Notes under the pieces: generated by a model
Told to the model about the DNA's origin: nothing
Database searches by the model: none
The model's input: the letters and a program-made list of their open reading frames with translations, nothing else
Source of the DNA: Peptococcaceae bacterium UBA4997
GTDB taxonomy: Bacteria; Bacillota; Dehalobacteriia; UBA4068; UBA4997
DNA: 6,394 nucleotides
Direction of reading: 5' to 3'
NCBI GenBank assembly: GCA_002398485.1
Contig: DGYV01000008.1
Span: 60,260 to 66,653 of the forward strand
Part shown: one piece after another, positions 1 to 6,086 of the stretch
Layout: every line of letters starts with the position of its first letter
Numbering within the stretch: the stretch's first letter is position 1
Position numbers and translations under genes: made by a program

Positions 1-8
1 AAATTTAC

Positions 9-50
9 CTGAGGGGGTCGACCCTTTTTGAAAAGGGTCGAACCCCTCAG
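9..50 (-). terminator. Long hairpin after pnp, likely terminator or 3'-end stabiliser
   Basis: An inverted repeat begins 28 bp past the pnp stop. CTGAGGGG (9-16) pairs with CCCCTCAG (43-50). After one mismatch (17/42), TCGACCCTTTT (18-28) pairs with AAAAGGGTCGA (31-41) around a 2-nt TG turn, giving 19 pairs. On the pnp-sense strand it is followed by GTAAATTT and then the window edge, so a U-tract cannot be confirmed. The position fits the end of the rpsO-pnp transcript. A stable 3' hairpin acting as an exonuclease barrier is an equal alternative. Confidence 0.6.
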
Positions 51-78
51 TGAAATCCTCGAACCCCAAATTCAAATT

Positions 79-2220
79 TTATTCCTGAACAGGTTGTTCT
101 TTATTTTCTTTTTTTGCGTTTTCAGCCTTTGGAGCTAAGTCGCCTGGCTTCATGCTTAAGTTGATTCTGCCCATCTTATCTACTTCAATAACCTTAACAG
201 TTACTTCATCGCCGATATTAACCACATCTTCAACCTTTGCTACACGCTTATCGGAAAGCTTGGAAATATGAATCATTCCGTCTTTATTAGGTGCCAGCTC
301 AACAAATGCGCCGAAGTTCATAATGCGGACTACCTTACCAGTCATTATACTGCCAGCTTCGATATCTGTAACAATGCTCTTGATGATGTGAAGTGCACGC
401 TCAATCATGACTCTGTCAGTTCCGCATACAGAAACATTGCCTTCATCGGAAATATCGATCTTAACGCCTGTTTCCTCGATGATCTTGTTGATAACTTTGC
501 CCTGTTTTCCTACTACATCGCCGATCTTCTGAGGATCAATGGTGATCTGCTCGATCTTAGGAGCATATTTGCCAACGTCCTTACGTGGTTCAGCGATTGC
601 CTTTGCCATAACTTCATCAATGATATAGTATCTGGCATCTCTTGTTCTGTAGATAGCTTCTTCAATGATAGCCCTTGTTAAACCATGGATTTTAATATCC
701 ATCTGGATTGCAGTGATACCCTTATGTGTACCGCCTACCTTAAAGTCCATATCTCCGAAGAAATCTTCCAGACCCTGAATGTCTGTAAGAACGATATAAT
801 CGTCATCTGTATCCCCAGTTACAAGACCACAGGAAATACCTGCTACTGCTGCTTTAATAGGCACACCTGCTGCCATTAATGCTAAAGAGGAAGAACAGAT
901 ACTTGCCTGAGATGTGGAACCGTTGGATTCCATTGTCTCTGATACTGTACGGATTGCATATGGGAACTCCTCTACTGTTGGGAGTACTGGTACTAATGCT
1001 TTTTCTGCTAATGCACCATGTCCGATTTCACGGCGTCCTGGTCCTCTGGAAGGTCTTGTTTCACCTACTGAGAAGGATGGGAAGTTATAGTGGTGCATGT
1101 ATCTTTTGCTTGTCTCCAGATCGTCGATGCCGTCTAATCTCTGGCTTTCGGATAATGGAGCTAAAGTACAGATATTTAAAATCTGAGTCTGTCCACGAGT
1201 GAACATAGCAGAACCATGAACTCTTGGAAGCAGATCAGTTTCAGCTGCAAGGTGACGAATCTGGTCAACAGCACGGCCGTCTGGACGCTTATGGTCTTTT
1301 AAGATCATTTTGCGGACTGTCTTCTTCTGGTACTGGTAGATGGCTTCGCCTAAAACAGAAAGCCACTCTTCATTGTCTGCAAATGCTTCTTCTAATTTAG
1401 CTGTAATCTGTCTGATGTTTTCTTCTCTTACCTGCTTTTCATCGGTAAATACTGCAACTTCCATCTCTTCTGGAGTTACGATTTCTTTGATGGCTGTGAA
1501 TAATTCTTCTGGAACTGCACAGCTTACGTAGGAATGTTTTGGCTTGCCACACTCAGCTACAATGGTGTCGATGAATTTGATTACTTCCTGGTTTACTTCA
1601 TGTGCTTTGAAAATAGCTTCGATCATGATATCTTCTGGTACTTCGTTAGCACCTGCCTCGATCATGATGACTTTATCTCTGGTGGAAGCTACAGTTAATG
1701 CCATGTCAGATGCCAGCTTCTGGAACTGGGTTGGGTTTACTACCAACTCACCTTCTACAAGCCCGATCATGGTTGTTGCACATGGTCCATCAAATGGGAT
1801 GTCGGAAATGCTGGTTGCAATTGCAGAACCTAACATTGCTGTCAGCTCTGGGCTGCAGTCCTGGTCTACAGACATAACAATGTTGTCTAAGGTTACGTCA
1901 TTGCGGTAATCTTTTGGGAAAAGAGGACGCATTGGACGGTCAATAACACGGCAGGTAAGGACAGAGTTCTCTGATGCCTTTCCCTCTCTCTTGTTGAAAC
2001 CTCCTGGGATTTTTCCTACTGAGTAGAGCTTTTCTTCGTATTCTACACTTAATGGGAAGAAATCTATGCCTTCTCTTGGCTTGTCTGATGCTGTGGCTGT
2101 TGCTAATACTACGGTGTCTCCGTAATGCATTAAGGCTGCGCCGCTTGCTTGCTTGGCTACTCTGTCGATGTCTACGGTCAGGGTTCTGCCGGCAAGGTCC
2201 ATACTAAATGATTTGTACAT
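79..2220 (-). CDS. pnp: Polyribonucleotide nucleotidyltransferase (polynucleotide phosphorylase, PNPase)
   Basis: PNPase degrades RNA 3'-to-5' by phosphorolysis, releasing nucleoside diphosphates, and can run in reverse to add tails. It acts in the cytoplasm as a trimer. The 713-residue protein has the full family layout: first RNase PH domain (about 10-145), helical linker domain (about 150-300), second RNase PH domain (about 320-545), KH domain (about 555-615, GKQG loop at 571-574) and S1 domain (about 622-692). Residues 694-713 form a Lys/Glu-rich tail. Catalytic signatures are intact: GRREIGHG at 395-402, a serine cluster in STSQASICSSS near 435-445, and GLEDFFGDMDFKV near 483-495. D486 and D492 there match the metal-binding aspartates of the E. 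coli enzyme. The ATG start has AAGGAG 8 nt upstream. I see no strong promoter of its own, so it is probably co-transcribed with rpsO. Confidence 0.98.
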   Translation of the reverse strand: MYKSFSMDLAGRTLTVDIDRVAKQASGAALMHYGDTVVLATATASDKPREGIDFFPLSVEYEEKLYSVGKIPGGFNKREGKASENSVLTCRVIDRPMRPLFPKDYRNDVTLDNIVMSVDQDCSPELTAMLGSAIATSISDIPFDGPCATTMIGLVEGELVVNPTQFQKLASDMALTVASTRDKVIMIEAGANEVPEDIMIEAIFKAHEVNQEVIKFIDTIVAECGKPKHSYVSCAVPEELFTAIKEIVTPEEMEVAVFTDEKQVREENIRQITAKLEEAFADNEEWLSVLGEAIYQYQKKTVRKMILKDHKRPDGRAVDQIRHLAAETDLLPRVHGSAMFTRGQTQILNICTLAPLSESQRLDGIDDLETSKRYMHHYNFPSFSVGETRPSRGPGRREIGHGALAEKALVPVLPTVEEFPYAIRTVSETMESNGSTSQASICSSSLALMAAGVPIKAAVAGISCGLVTGDTDDDYIVLTDIQGLEDFFGDMDFKVGGTHKGITAIQMDIKIHGLTRAIIEEAIYRTRDARYYIIDEVMAKAIAEPRKDVGKYAPKIEQITIDPQKIGDVVGKQGKVINKIIEETGVKIDISDEGNVSVCGTDRVMIERALHIIKSIVTDIEAGSIMTGKVVRIMNFGAFVELAPNKDGMIHISKLSDKRVAKVEDVVNIGDEVTVKVIEVDKMGRINLSMKPGDLAPKAENAKKENKEQPVQE

Positions 2221-2355
2221 GGTTTGGTCTCCTTTACTTTGGATTTTGATTTACTTTGAATTTCTTTGATCTTTTTAATGTTTTATTTTAATGTAGAAGA
2301 GGCCGAAACTACTGATCTGCGCGTAAAATATACACTCCTTAAAACACATATAGAG

Positions 2356-2374
2356 ACGGGCTGCCTCGGCCCGT
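2356..2374. repeat. Short GC-rich hairpin inside the rpsO-pnp element
   Basis: ACGGGC (2356-2361) pairs with GCCCGT (2369-2374) around a 7-nt loop. It is the most pnp-proximal internal stem of the inverted-repeat element and lies in a GC-rich patch within otherwise AT-rich spacer. Confidence 0.5.
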
Positions 2375-2417
2375 AGGGGCGAGGGGGCGCACTTTGTGAT
2401 GGCTAGGTAGTAACAAG

Positions 2418-2442
2418 CATCATCTGCCTCCGGCAGATGATG
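2418..2442. repeat. Perfect 11-bp hairpin inside the rpsO-pnp element
   Basis: CATCATCTGCC (2418-2428) and GGCAGATGATG (2432-2442) are exact complements around a TCC loop. A stem this tight would form in RNA from either strand. It lacks a following U-run, so it does not look like a standard terminator. Confidence 0.75.
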
Positions 2443-2486
2443 GGCAACCACAAATTCGGAACGGAGTTCCTCATTCGCGGTTGCTC
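2442..2486. repeat. Imperfect hairpin adjoining the 64-bp palindrome
   Basis: GGGCAACC (2442-2449) pairs with GGTTGCTC (2479-2486) with one mismatch. Inside it, GGAAC/GTTCC closes a small GGA loop, with a weaker AAT/ATT pairing between the two blocks. It abuts the stems on both sides, so the element reads as a chain of consecutive hairpins. Confidence 0.5.
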
Positions 2487-2550
2487 GCCAAATATATGGT
2501 TTCTGGTGAAAAAGTGCAAGCACTTTTGCGCCAGAAACCATGTATTTGGC
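2487..2550. repeat. 64-bp near-perfect palindrome (31-bp arms, 2-nt loop)
   Basis: Arm 2487-2517 and arm 2520-2550 are complementary at 28 of 31 positions, separated only by AA (2518-2519). The outer part pairs GCCAAATA with TATTTGGC, the middle ATGGTTTCTGG with CCAGAAACCAT, and the tip AAAAGTGC with GCACTTTT. This is the strongest secondary-structure signal in the window. It could form a cruciform in DNA or a very stable stem in RNA, where it might be an RNase III substrate. Confidence 0.85.
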
Positions 2551-2618
2551 TCTGCTTTTTACGCGTACATCAGCAATCTCGATCAATCTTCTACTGAATA
2601 ACATTCTTTTCTTAATAG

Positions 2619-2654
2619 ACAGATAGGGTGGAGACGTCTCCACCCTAAATCTGT
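2619..2654 (-). terminator. Strong hairpin directly after rpsO (processing site or weak terminator)
   Basis: Two nucleotides past the rpsO stop is an inverted repeat whose core (2625-2646) is a perfect 22-nt palindrome made of AGGGTGGAGAC and GTCTCCACCCT. Outside it, ATCTGT/ACAGAT (2649-2654 and 2619-2624) adds 6 more pairs across a 2-nt bulge. On the rpsO-sense strand it is followed by ATCTGTCTATTAAG, which is not a U-tract. It therefore fits a processing or 3'-end protection hairpin, or a leaky terminator that sets the rpsO:pnp ratio, better than a strong intrinsic terminator. Confidence 0.55.
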
Positions 2655-2656
2655 TG

Positions 2657-2923
2657 TTATTTTCTGATTCCTAATTTCTCAATTAACGCACGGTATCCTT
2701 CAAGATCGGTCTTTCTTAAATAGTTAAGAAGTCCTCTTCTCTGTCCAACCATCATCAGAAGTCCTCTTCTGGAATGGTGATCTTTTACGTTTACTTTCAG
2801 ATGCTCTGTTAATTCTGTGATTCTCTCAGATAAAATTGCGATCTGTACTTCTGGTGATCCTGTGTCGCCAGGCTTTCTGCCGTACTCGGCGATTATTGCT
2901 GCTTTCTTTTCCTTTGAAATCAT
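2657..2923 (-). CDS. rpsO: 30S ribosomal protein S15
   Basis: S15 is a primary binding protein of the small ribosomal subunit. It contacts a three-way junction and helix in the central domain of 16S rRNA and helps nucleate assembly of the platform. The 88-residue length is typical of bacterial S15. Family signatures are plain: [17 protein letters not shown] at about 19-35, the DHHSRRGLL stretch near 48-56 and [11 protein letters not shown] at about 59-69. The start is fixed by AAAGGAGG 8 nt upstream of the ATG. It has its own strong promoter at 3021-3050 and a foldable leader, and it precedes pnp, the common bacterial order. Autoregulation by S15 is known in several lineages and is plausible here but not shown. 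Confidence 0.98.
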   Translation of the reverse strand: MISKEKKAAIIAEYGRKPGDTGSPEVQIAILSERITELTEHLKVNVKDHHSRRGLLMMVGQRRGLLNYLRKTDLEGYRALIEKLGIRK

Positions 2924-2943
2924 GATGATTTCCTCCTTTAATT

Positions 2944-3014
2944 ATTCAATTCTTACCGGGTACCAAGCATTGGTTGGAGTTTCCAGAATGCTGGGCAACG
3001 GCGTGTTTTCATAC
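2944..3014 (-). promoter_or_regulatory. rpsO 5' leader with nested stems, candidate S15 autoregulatory RNA
   Basis: The predicted rpsO transcript has a leader of about 90 nt. On the sense strand, CCAGCATT (complement of 2987-2994) pairs with AATGCTTGG (complement of 2963-2971), giving 8 pairs and one bulged U. Inside it, TGGA and TCCA (2975-2985) form a short hairpin, and outside it GCCG can pair with CGGT across an internal loop. S15 represses its own mRNA through leader structures in E. coli, Geobacillus and other bacteria. That this is such a site is inferred from position and foldability, not from a consensus match. Confidence 0.45.
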
Positions 3015-3020
3015 CGATAT

Positions 3021-3050
3021 AATATAACACAGCTTTAAGGGGAATGTCAA
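3021..3050 (-). promoter_or_regulatory. Sigma-A type promoter for rpsO (-pnp)
   Basis: On the minus strand, a perfect -35 TTGACA (complement of 3045-3050) is followed after 18 nt by TATATT (complement of 3021-3026), a 5/6 match to the -10 consensus. Transcription would start near 3012-3014. It sits immediately downstream of the MerR-type gene and is the best minus-strand promoter in the window. Confidence 0.8.
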
Positions 3051-3068
3051 ATTGTTTTTCCATATTCT

Positions 3069-3842
3069 TCAACTTCTATCTCCCACTCCCCGCCTCTCTG
3101 TAATCGGTATCTGTATCATAGTAAGAAAGTTATCTCCATTCTTCTCTACAAACTGATCTATTATATTAAAATGAACAGACCAGTTCCCAAGATTTAAATG
3201 CCTGTTTTCCTTCCTTATATCCATTACATGCTGCCAGATACTGCTGTAGTTTCCTTTGTGCCATGCACATAGATATTTTCCGGCTTTGATCTCTGATATT
3301 TGATCCATTTTTAAGTGAAACTCTTTTTCTGTTCCAAGATATGCCCCGAATTTTCGCTTCGTATTATGGTAGAATACAATGGTTGGATTTAAGTAAAAGG
3401 ATTTGTCTTTATATAGAAGCTCCTCTGTTCCAATAGGCAGATAATAACGTGTCTCAAACTCCCTTATGACCGTGGTTGAATCTTCCGCATAGAGTAACTG
3501 CTCCTCGATAAAATTCATTTTCCGCTTAAGCACATCTTCCATATTCTTTAGATGCTCAATCTCTTTATTAATATGAAATAATCGATTCTGCATTTCTGCC
3601 ATGGAGGTTTCTACATTTCTGCTGTCCATAATCTCAGCAATTAATTTTAAAGAATAACCAACCTGCCTCATGTGACATATTGCTGCTAATTTGTAACACT
3701 GTTCAAATCTGTATTTCCTGTAATTATTATCATCTCTGTATTCAGGCACAAATAAACCGATCTTATCGTAATAACGCAGTGTCTGAACATTTAAATTGAA
3801 TAATTTGCTCATTTCTCCTATGCTAAACGTCTTAAACTCCAT
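3069..3842 (-). CDS. MerR-family transcriptional regulator with GyrI/BmrR-like ligand-binding domain
   Basis: This is a 257-residue regulator of the BmrR type. An N-terminal winged helix-turn-helix (about 5-75) carries the MerR signature IGEMSKLF at 8-15 and LRYYDKIGL at 22-30, with wing residues YRKYRFEQ at 41-48. A charged coiled coil for dimerisation covers about 78-118. The C-terminal domain (about 125-247) resembles GyrI-like effector domains, with KYLCAWHKGNYSSIW near 189-203 and FNIIDQF...FLTMIQIPI near 225-247. Such proteins usually bind small organic ligands and activate promoters with overlong spacers by twisting the DNA. It is last in a same-strand series after an amidohydrolase and a membrane protein, 63 bp downstream of the latter, so those genes are plausible targets. 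The start has AGGTGG at a short 3-nt spacing, with GGAAG farther upstream. I found no convincing MerR-type operator. Confidence 0.9.
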   Translation of the reverse strand: MEFKTFSIGEMSKLFNLNVQTLRYYDKIGLFVPEYRDDNNYRKYRFEQCYKLAAICHMRQVGYSLKLIAEIMDSRNVETSMAEMQNRLFHINKEIEHLKNMEDVLKRKMNFIEEQLLYAEDSTTVIREFETRYYLPIGTEELLYKDKSFYLNPTIVFYHNTKRKFGAYLGTEKEFHLKMDQISEIKAGKYLCAWHKGNYSSIWQHVMDIRKENRHLNLGNWSVHFNIIDQFVEKNGDNFLTMIQIPITERRGVGDRS

Positions 3843-3905
3843 ATTCCACCTGTTGTTTCTTCCTTATTCCATACAGTTTACCATTTCCACAGCATATCAA
3901 TTATA

Positions 3906-4544
3906 TCATTCACCAGCTGTTTCAACTACGTTTTTATGCATATGATTAATAACAACCTGCATAATAGGCCCTGTAATTATAACGGAAACCACAGTTCCGA
4001 TTCCCCAGGCTCCGCCTAAACCTACGCCCACTATAGTGATAATAATATCAACTCCCCAGCGGCATACTGTAAAAGGAATTCCAAACTTTTTGTTAAGTGC
4101 AACCGACATTCCGTCAATTGCTCCGATTCCAAAGTTCACTCCAACATAATAACCAAGTCCAATTGCTGTTATTATACCACCCAGAAGAAGAACTATTCCT
4201 TTCATCGGCACAGCTATGGAATCTACATAAAACGGCTGAATGATAAACAGACCAAGATCAATAAATATCCCCATAAAAAACGTCGCTAATATAGTTCCTA
4301 TACTGATTAATTTCCTGTCCAGGAAGAACAAGACTACGAGAAAAAATATATTAACCGCAATTCCTGCAACACCATAGCTTAAATGAAATGCTGCATGGAC
4401 TCCGTCACCAATGGTAGCTGCAGGAGCGCTTCCCCAGTTCACCAGATACATCATGGCTGTTCCGATTCCTGTAAAAAATAAGCCAATACATATTTTAAGC
4501 GTGCTGCTCAATAAAACCTTCATATCTGCCCTTTTTAAATTCAT
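3906..4544 (-). CDS. YczE-type (YitT/YczE-like) multi-pass membrane protein
   Basis: A hydrophobic protein of 212 residues with about five membrane segments, near residues 14-34, 56-74, 80-102, 112-137 and 166-198. Features typical of the YczE family (COG2364) are G-x-x-P-x-x-T-I-G-D-G (38-48), GIGAIDGMSVAL (139-150), a charged RWGVD pair inside an otherwise hydrophobic region (162-166) and GIGT (181-184). The biochemical role of the family is poorly known; transport is often assumed. I start it at the ATG at 4542-4544 because AGGTGA lies 5 nt upstream. A GTG at 4551-4553 would add three residues but has a weaker site (GGAAG), and a third ATG exists seven codons in. It follows the amidohydrolase stop by 36 bp, so the two are probably co-transcribed, and the membrane protein may move the enzyme's substrate or product (inference). 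Confidence 0.85.
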   Translation of the reverse strand: MNLKRADMKVLLSSTLKICIGLFFTGIGTAMMYLVNWGSAPAATIGDGVHAAFHLSYGVAGIAVNIFFLVVLFFLDRKLISIGTILATFFMGIFIDLGLFIIQPFYVDSIAVPMKGIVLLLGGIITAIGLGYYVGVNFGIGAIDGMSVALNKKFGIPFTVCRWGVDIIITIVGVGLGGAWGIGTVVSVIITGPIMQVVINHMHKNVVETAGE

Positions 4545-4564
4545 GCTTTTCACCTGTTTTCTTC

Positions 4565-4587
4565 CATCTTAAAATACATCTTAAAAT
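4565..4587. repeat. Tandem 11-nt duplication over the amidohydrolase stop codon
   Basis: CATCTTAAAAT occurs at 4565-4575 and again at 4577-4587, separated by one A (period 12). The second copy contains the TAA stop of the amidohydrolase, read on the minus strand. It looks like a slippage duplication in the short spacer before the membrane-protein gene. Confidence 0.8.
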
Positions 4588-5960
4588 GCGTTGCAGTTGT
4601 TCCGCAGAACCTCTGTACACACCTTTTCTCCCTCAAATGCCAGCTTTTCTTCATCAACATTAACTAAACGGCCTTCCCTTGCAACAACCTCTCCGCCTAC
4701 CATTGTCAGCCATACAGGTCCTGTTACGCCGCCTCGTGCAAGTAAGTTTGCAGGATCATGCCAGGTTCCTGTAAGCTCCAGTTTATTAGTATCAATCATA
4801 AATAAGTCCGCGGCCTTACCAGCCTCCAGGGAACCAATATCCGTTCTTCCCAGAGTTTTAGCTCCGCTTGTTGTGGCAATTTTTAATAATTCATATGGTG
4901 AAATACAGCCGCCTCTCTCTTTGCTGTGAAATGCCTGCATTAAATATGCCATCCGTAAAGAATCCAGTAAATTGGAACTGTCGTTGGTTGCAGAACCGTC
5001 ACAGCCTAAGCTTGCAAGAACTCCCTTTTCTTTAAACTTCTTTAAATCCAGAATCGGGAATCCGCCAAGAACTGCAGGTGCAGGACAATGGGAAATTCCT
5101 GTTTTGTATTTTGCAAGGCGGTCTAACTCATCATCATTCATCTCCCAGCCATGGGCAAACCACACATCTTCTCCTATAAAATCAATTTCCTCACACCAGT
5201 TTAAGCTTCTCATGCCCCAGCGCTGACAAATGACTTCATTTTCGCCTTCTCCCAGATGTGTATGCAAGTGTACTTTTTGGCTTCTGGCCAGCTTTACAGA
5301 TTCTACAAAAGTATCCTTGTAGCAGTTCAGCGGCTGACAGGGAGCGACCACAATCTGATTTTTTGAAAACCGTTCCGGATCATGGTATTCTTCGATTAAC
5401 CTTTGACAGTCATTGATAAATTCATCTGTGGTCTCAAGCATCTCTTCAGGCATAGTGCTGCCTTCACTTCTGGGCAGCGTGTTAGTTCCCCGCCCTGCGG
5501 TATAGCGGATCCCAAGGAGACGGGCGGCCTCCATCTGTTTATCCACGGGTCCGGTTCCCGTTTTCTTCGTATAGCAATATTGATGATCAAAAGCTGTGGT
5601 GCAGCCGTGCTTCAGGAGATCAGCCATAGCCGCCAGAGAGGAATAGTAAATCACATCATTGTCGACCAGCTTAAATACCGGATAAATCTTATCCAGCCAT
5701 TCCGGCACGGTCATATTAGGATAATCTACTTTTATTGTATTTCGGATAAAAGTCTGGAAAAAATGATGATGGGTATTGATCAGTCCCGGGTAGATAAACT
5801 TATTTTTTCCGTCGATGATTTCATCCACACCTTCAGCAGACAGGTTTTTTCCGATACTGAGAATTTCCTGCCCCTCGATTAACAGGTCGGCGTCCCTATA
5901 AACCGTATCTTTTTCATCACAGCTTACAATTGCCTGGGCATTTCTTATTAACTTTTTCAT
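4581..5960 (-). CDS. Metal-dependent amidohydrolase, 8-oxoguanine deaminase-like (COG0402)
   Basis: A 459-residue cytosolic deaminase of the SsnA/AtzA/guanine-deaminase branch, predicted to remove an amino group hydrolytically from a heterocyclic base or similar compound. The TIM-barrel residues are intact: metal ligands H64 and H66 in PGLINTHHHFFQT, H235 in HLHTHLGE, and D321 in LGCDGSATND, with E238 and H270 (WFAHGW) as expected catalytic residues. The C-terminal GRTDIGSLEAGKAADLFMID closes the composite beta-sandwich domain. THHHF-QT and DGSA-ND resemble 8-oxoguanine deaminases such as Pseudomonas Pa0142 as I recall them. However, the loop after HCP reads APAVLGGFP instead of the usual Ser-Asn-containing stretch, so the substrate is open; atrazine-type or S-adenosylhomocysteine-type deaminases are alternatives. 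AAGGA lies 8 nt before the ATG. It heads a run with the membrane protein and MerR regulator. Confidence 0.9.
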   Translation of the reverse strand: MKKLIRNAQAIVSCDEKDTVYRDADLLIEGQEILSIGKNLSAEGVDEIIDGKNKFIYPGLINTHHHFFQTFIRNTIKVDYPNMTVPEWLDKIYPVFKLVDNDVIYYSSLAAMADLLKHGCTTAFDHQYCYTKKTGTGPVDKQMEAARLLGIRYTAGRGTNTLPRSEGSTMPEEMLETTDEFINDCQRLIEEYHDPERFSKNQIVVAPCQPLNCYKDTFVESVKLARSQKVHLHTHLGEGENEVICQRWGMRSLNWCEEIDFIGEDVWFAHGWEMNDDELDRLAKYKTGISHCPAPAVLGGFPILDLKKFKEKGVLASLGCDGSATNDSSNLLDSLRMAYLMQAFHSKERGGCISPYELLKIATTSGAKTLGRTDIGSLEAGKAADLFMIDTNKLELTGTWHDPANLLARGGVTGPVWLTMVGGEVVAREGRLVNVDEEKLAFEGEKVCTEVLRNNCNAF

Positions 5961-6040
5961 ATTCGTTGTCCTTTCACTTTTGGTAATATTTTCCTATACA
6001 AACTGCAGCCGGCCGTACCATGGTTTCTTTCATCCGTATA

Positions 6041-6069
6041 TGTATAGTGAAATAGCATTGAAATAGCAA
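6041..6069 (-). promoter_or_regulatory. Candidate minus-strand promoter for the amidohydrolase operon
   Basis: On the minus strand, TTGCTA (complement of 6064-6069) and TATACA (complement of 6041-6046) are spaced by 17 nt. Each matches consensus at 4/6, so the call is moderate. It would give a leader of about 75 nt. Its -35 overlaps the -35 region of the opposed plus-strand promoter. Confidence 0.4.
6048..6068. repeat. Direct repeat TGAAATAGCA with 11-bp period, candidate operator
   Basis: TGAAATAGCA is present at 6048-6057 and exactly again at 6059-6068, one helical turn apart. It is flanked by TATAGT (6043-6048) and ACTATA (6072-6077), which are inverted relative to each other. The repeats lie where the two divergent promoters overlap, a position suited to a regulator controlling both. 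No specific regulator can be assigned. Confidence 0.5.
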
Positions 6070-6086
6070 ATACTATAGATTACAAT
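6058..6086 (+). promoter_or_regulatory. Sigma-A type promoter for the Rpn-like gene
   Basis: TTGAAA (6058-6063, 5/6) and TACAAT (6081-6086, 5/6) are separated by the optimal 17 nt. The start would be near 6093, about 75 nt before the gene. A 13-bp palindrome, TACAATGTTTGTA (6081-6093), covers the -10 and start site and could bind a repressor. Confidence 0.7.

Larger units (their letters stand above)
2294..2593. repeat. About 300-bp inverted-repeat element (MITE-like or structured RNA) between rpsO and pnp
   Basis: Most of the 436-bp rpsO-pnp gap is one element bounded by imperfect inverted repeats. On the left, TAGAAGA (2294-2300) and CTGATCTGCGCGTAAAA (2312-2328) match the complement of the right side, where TCTTCTA is at 2587-2593 and TTTTACGCGTACATCAG at 2557-2573. 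The 17-bp core has 2 differences; the stretch joining the blocks is partly alike with a 2-nt length difference. Nested inside are four further inverted repeats, at 2356-2374, 2418-2442, 2442-2486 and 2487-2550. I see no transposase and no clear target-site duplication. The architecture suits a non-autonomous palindromic element (MITE or REP/BOX-like) or a multi-hairpin RNA. Bases 2221-2293 hold the pnp ribosome binding site in AT-rich sequence and nothing else I can identify. Confidence 0.7.

Noticed and set aside
38..67. GGTTCGA blocks resembling a tRNA T-arm after pnp
   Set aside because: No acceptor, D or anticodon arms can be drawn around them and the blocks are part of the hairpin repeat. 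The similarity is limited to the short T-loop-like string.
268..1909. Several plus-strand open frames of 63-137 codons opposite pnp
   Set aside because: They lie wholly antisense to the well-supported pnp gene, lack convincing ribosome binding sites, and their peptides resemble no family I recognise.
2557..2593. A separate pnp promoter using TTGATC in the right part of the element
   Set aside because: At 17-18 nt spacing the -10 would be CGTAAA or GTAAAA, a poor match, and it lies within the terminal inverted repeat. Not enough support to annotate.
2275..2643. A 122-codon open frame on the minus strand in the rpsO-pnp gap
   Set aside because: It starts at a GTG inside the post-rpsO palindrome with no ribosome binding site. 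It runs through the inverted repeats of the structured element, and the peptide shows no domain or familiar fold. It is best read as chance coding potential of a repeat.
4591..5882. Open frames overlapping the amidohydrolase gene (plus-strand frames and one alternative minus-strand frame)
   Set aside because: They overlap a gene with all catalytic motifs intact and show no independent start signals.
5974..6033. A possible 19-residue upstream peptide before the amidohydrolase (minus strand)
   Set aside because: Its ATG lies almost at the predicted transcript start and no ribosome binding site is visible, so there is no reason to prefer it over chance.
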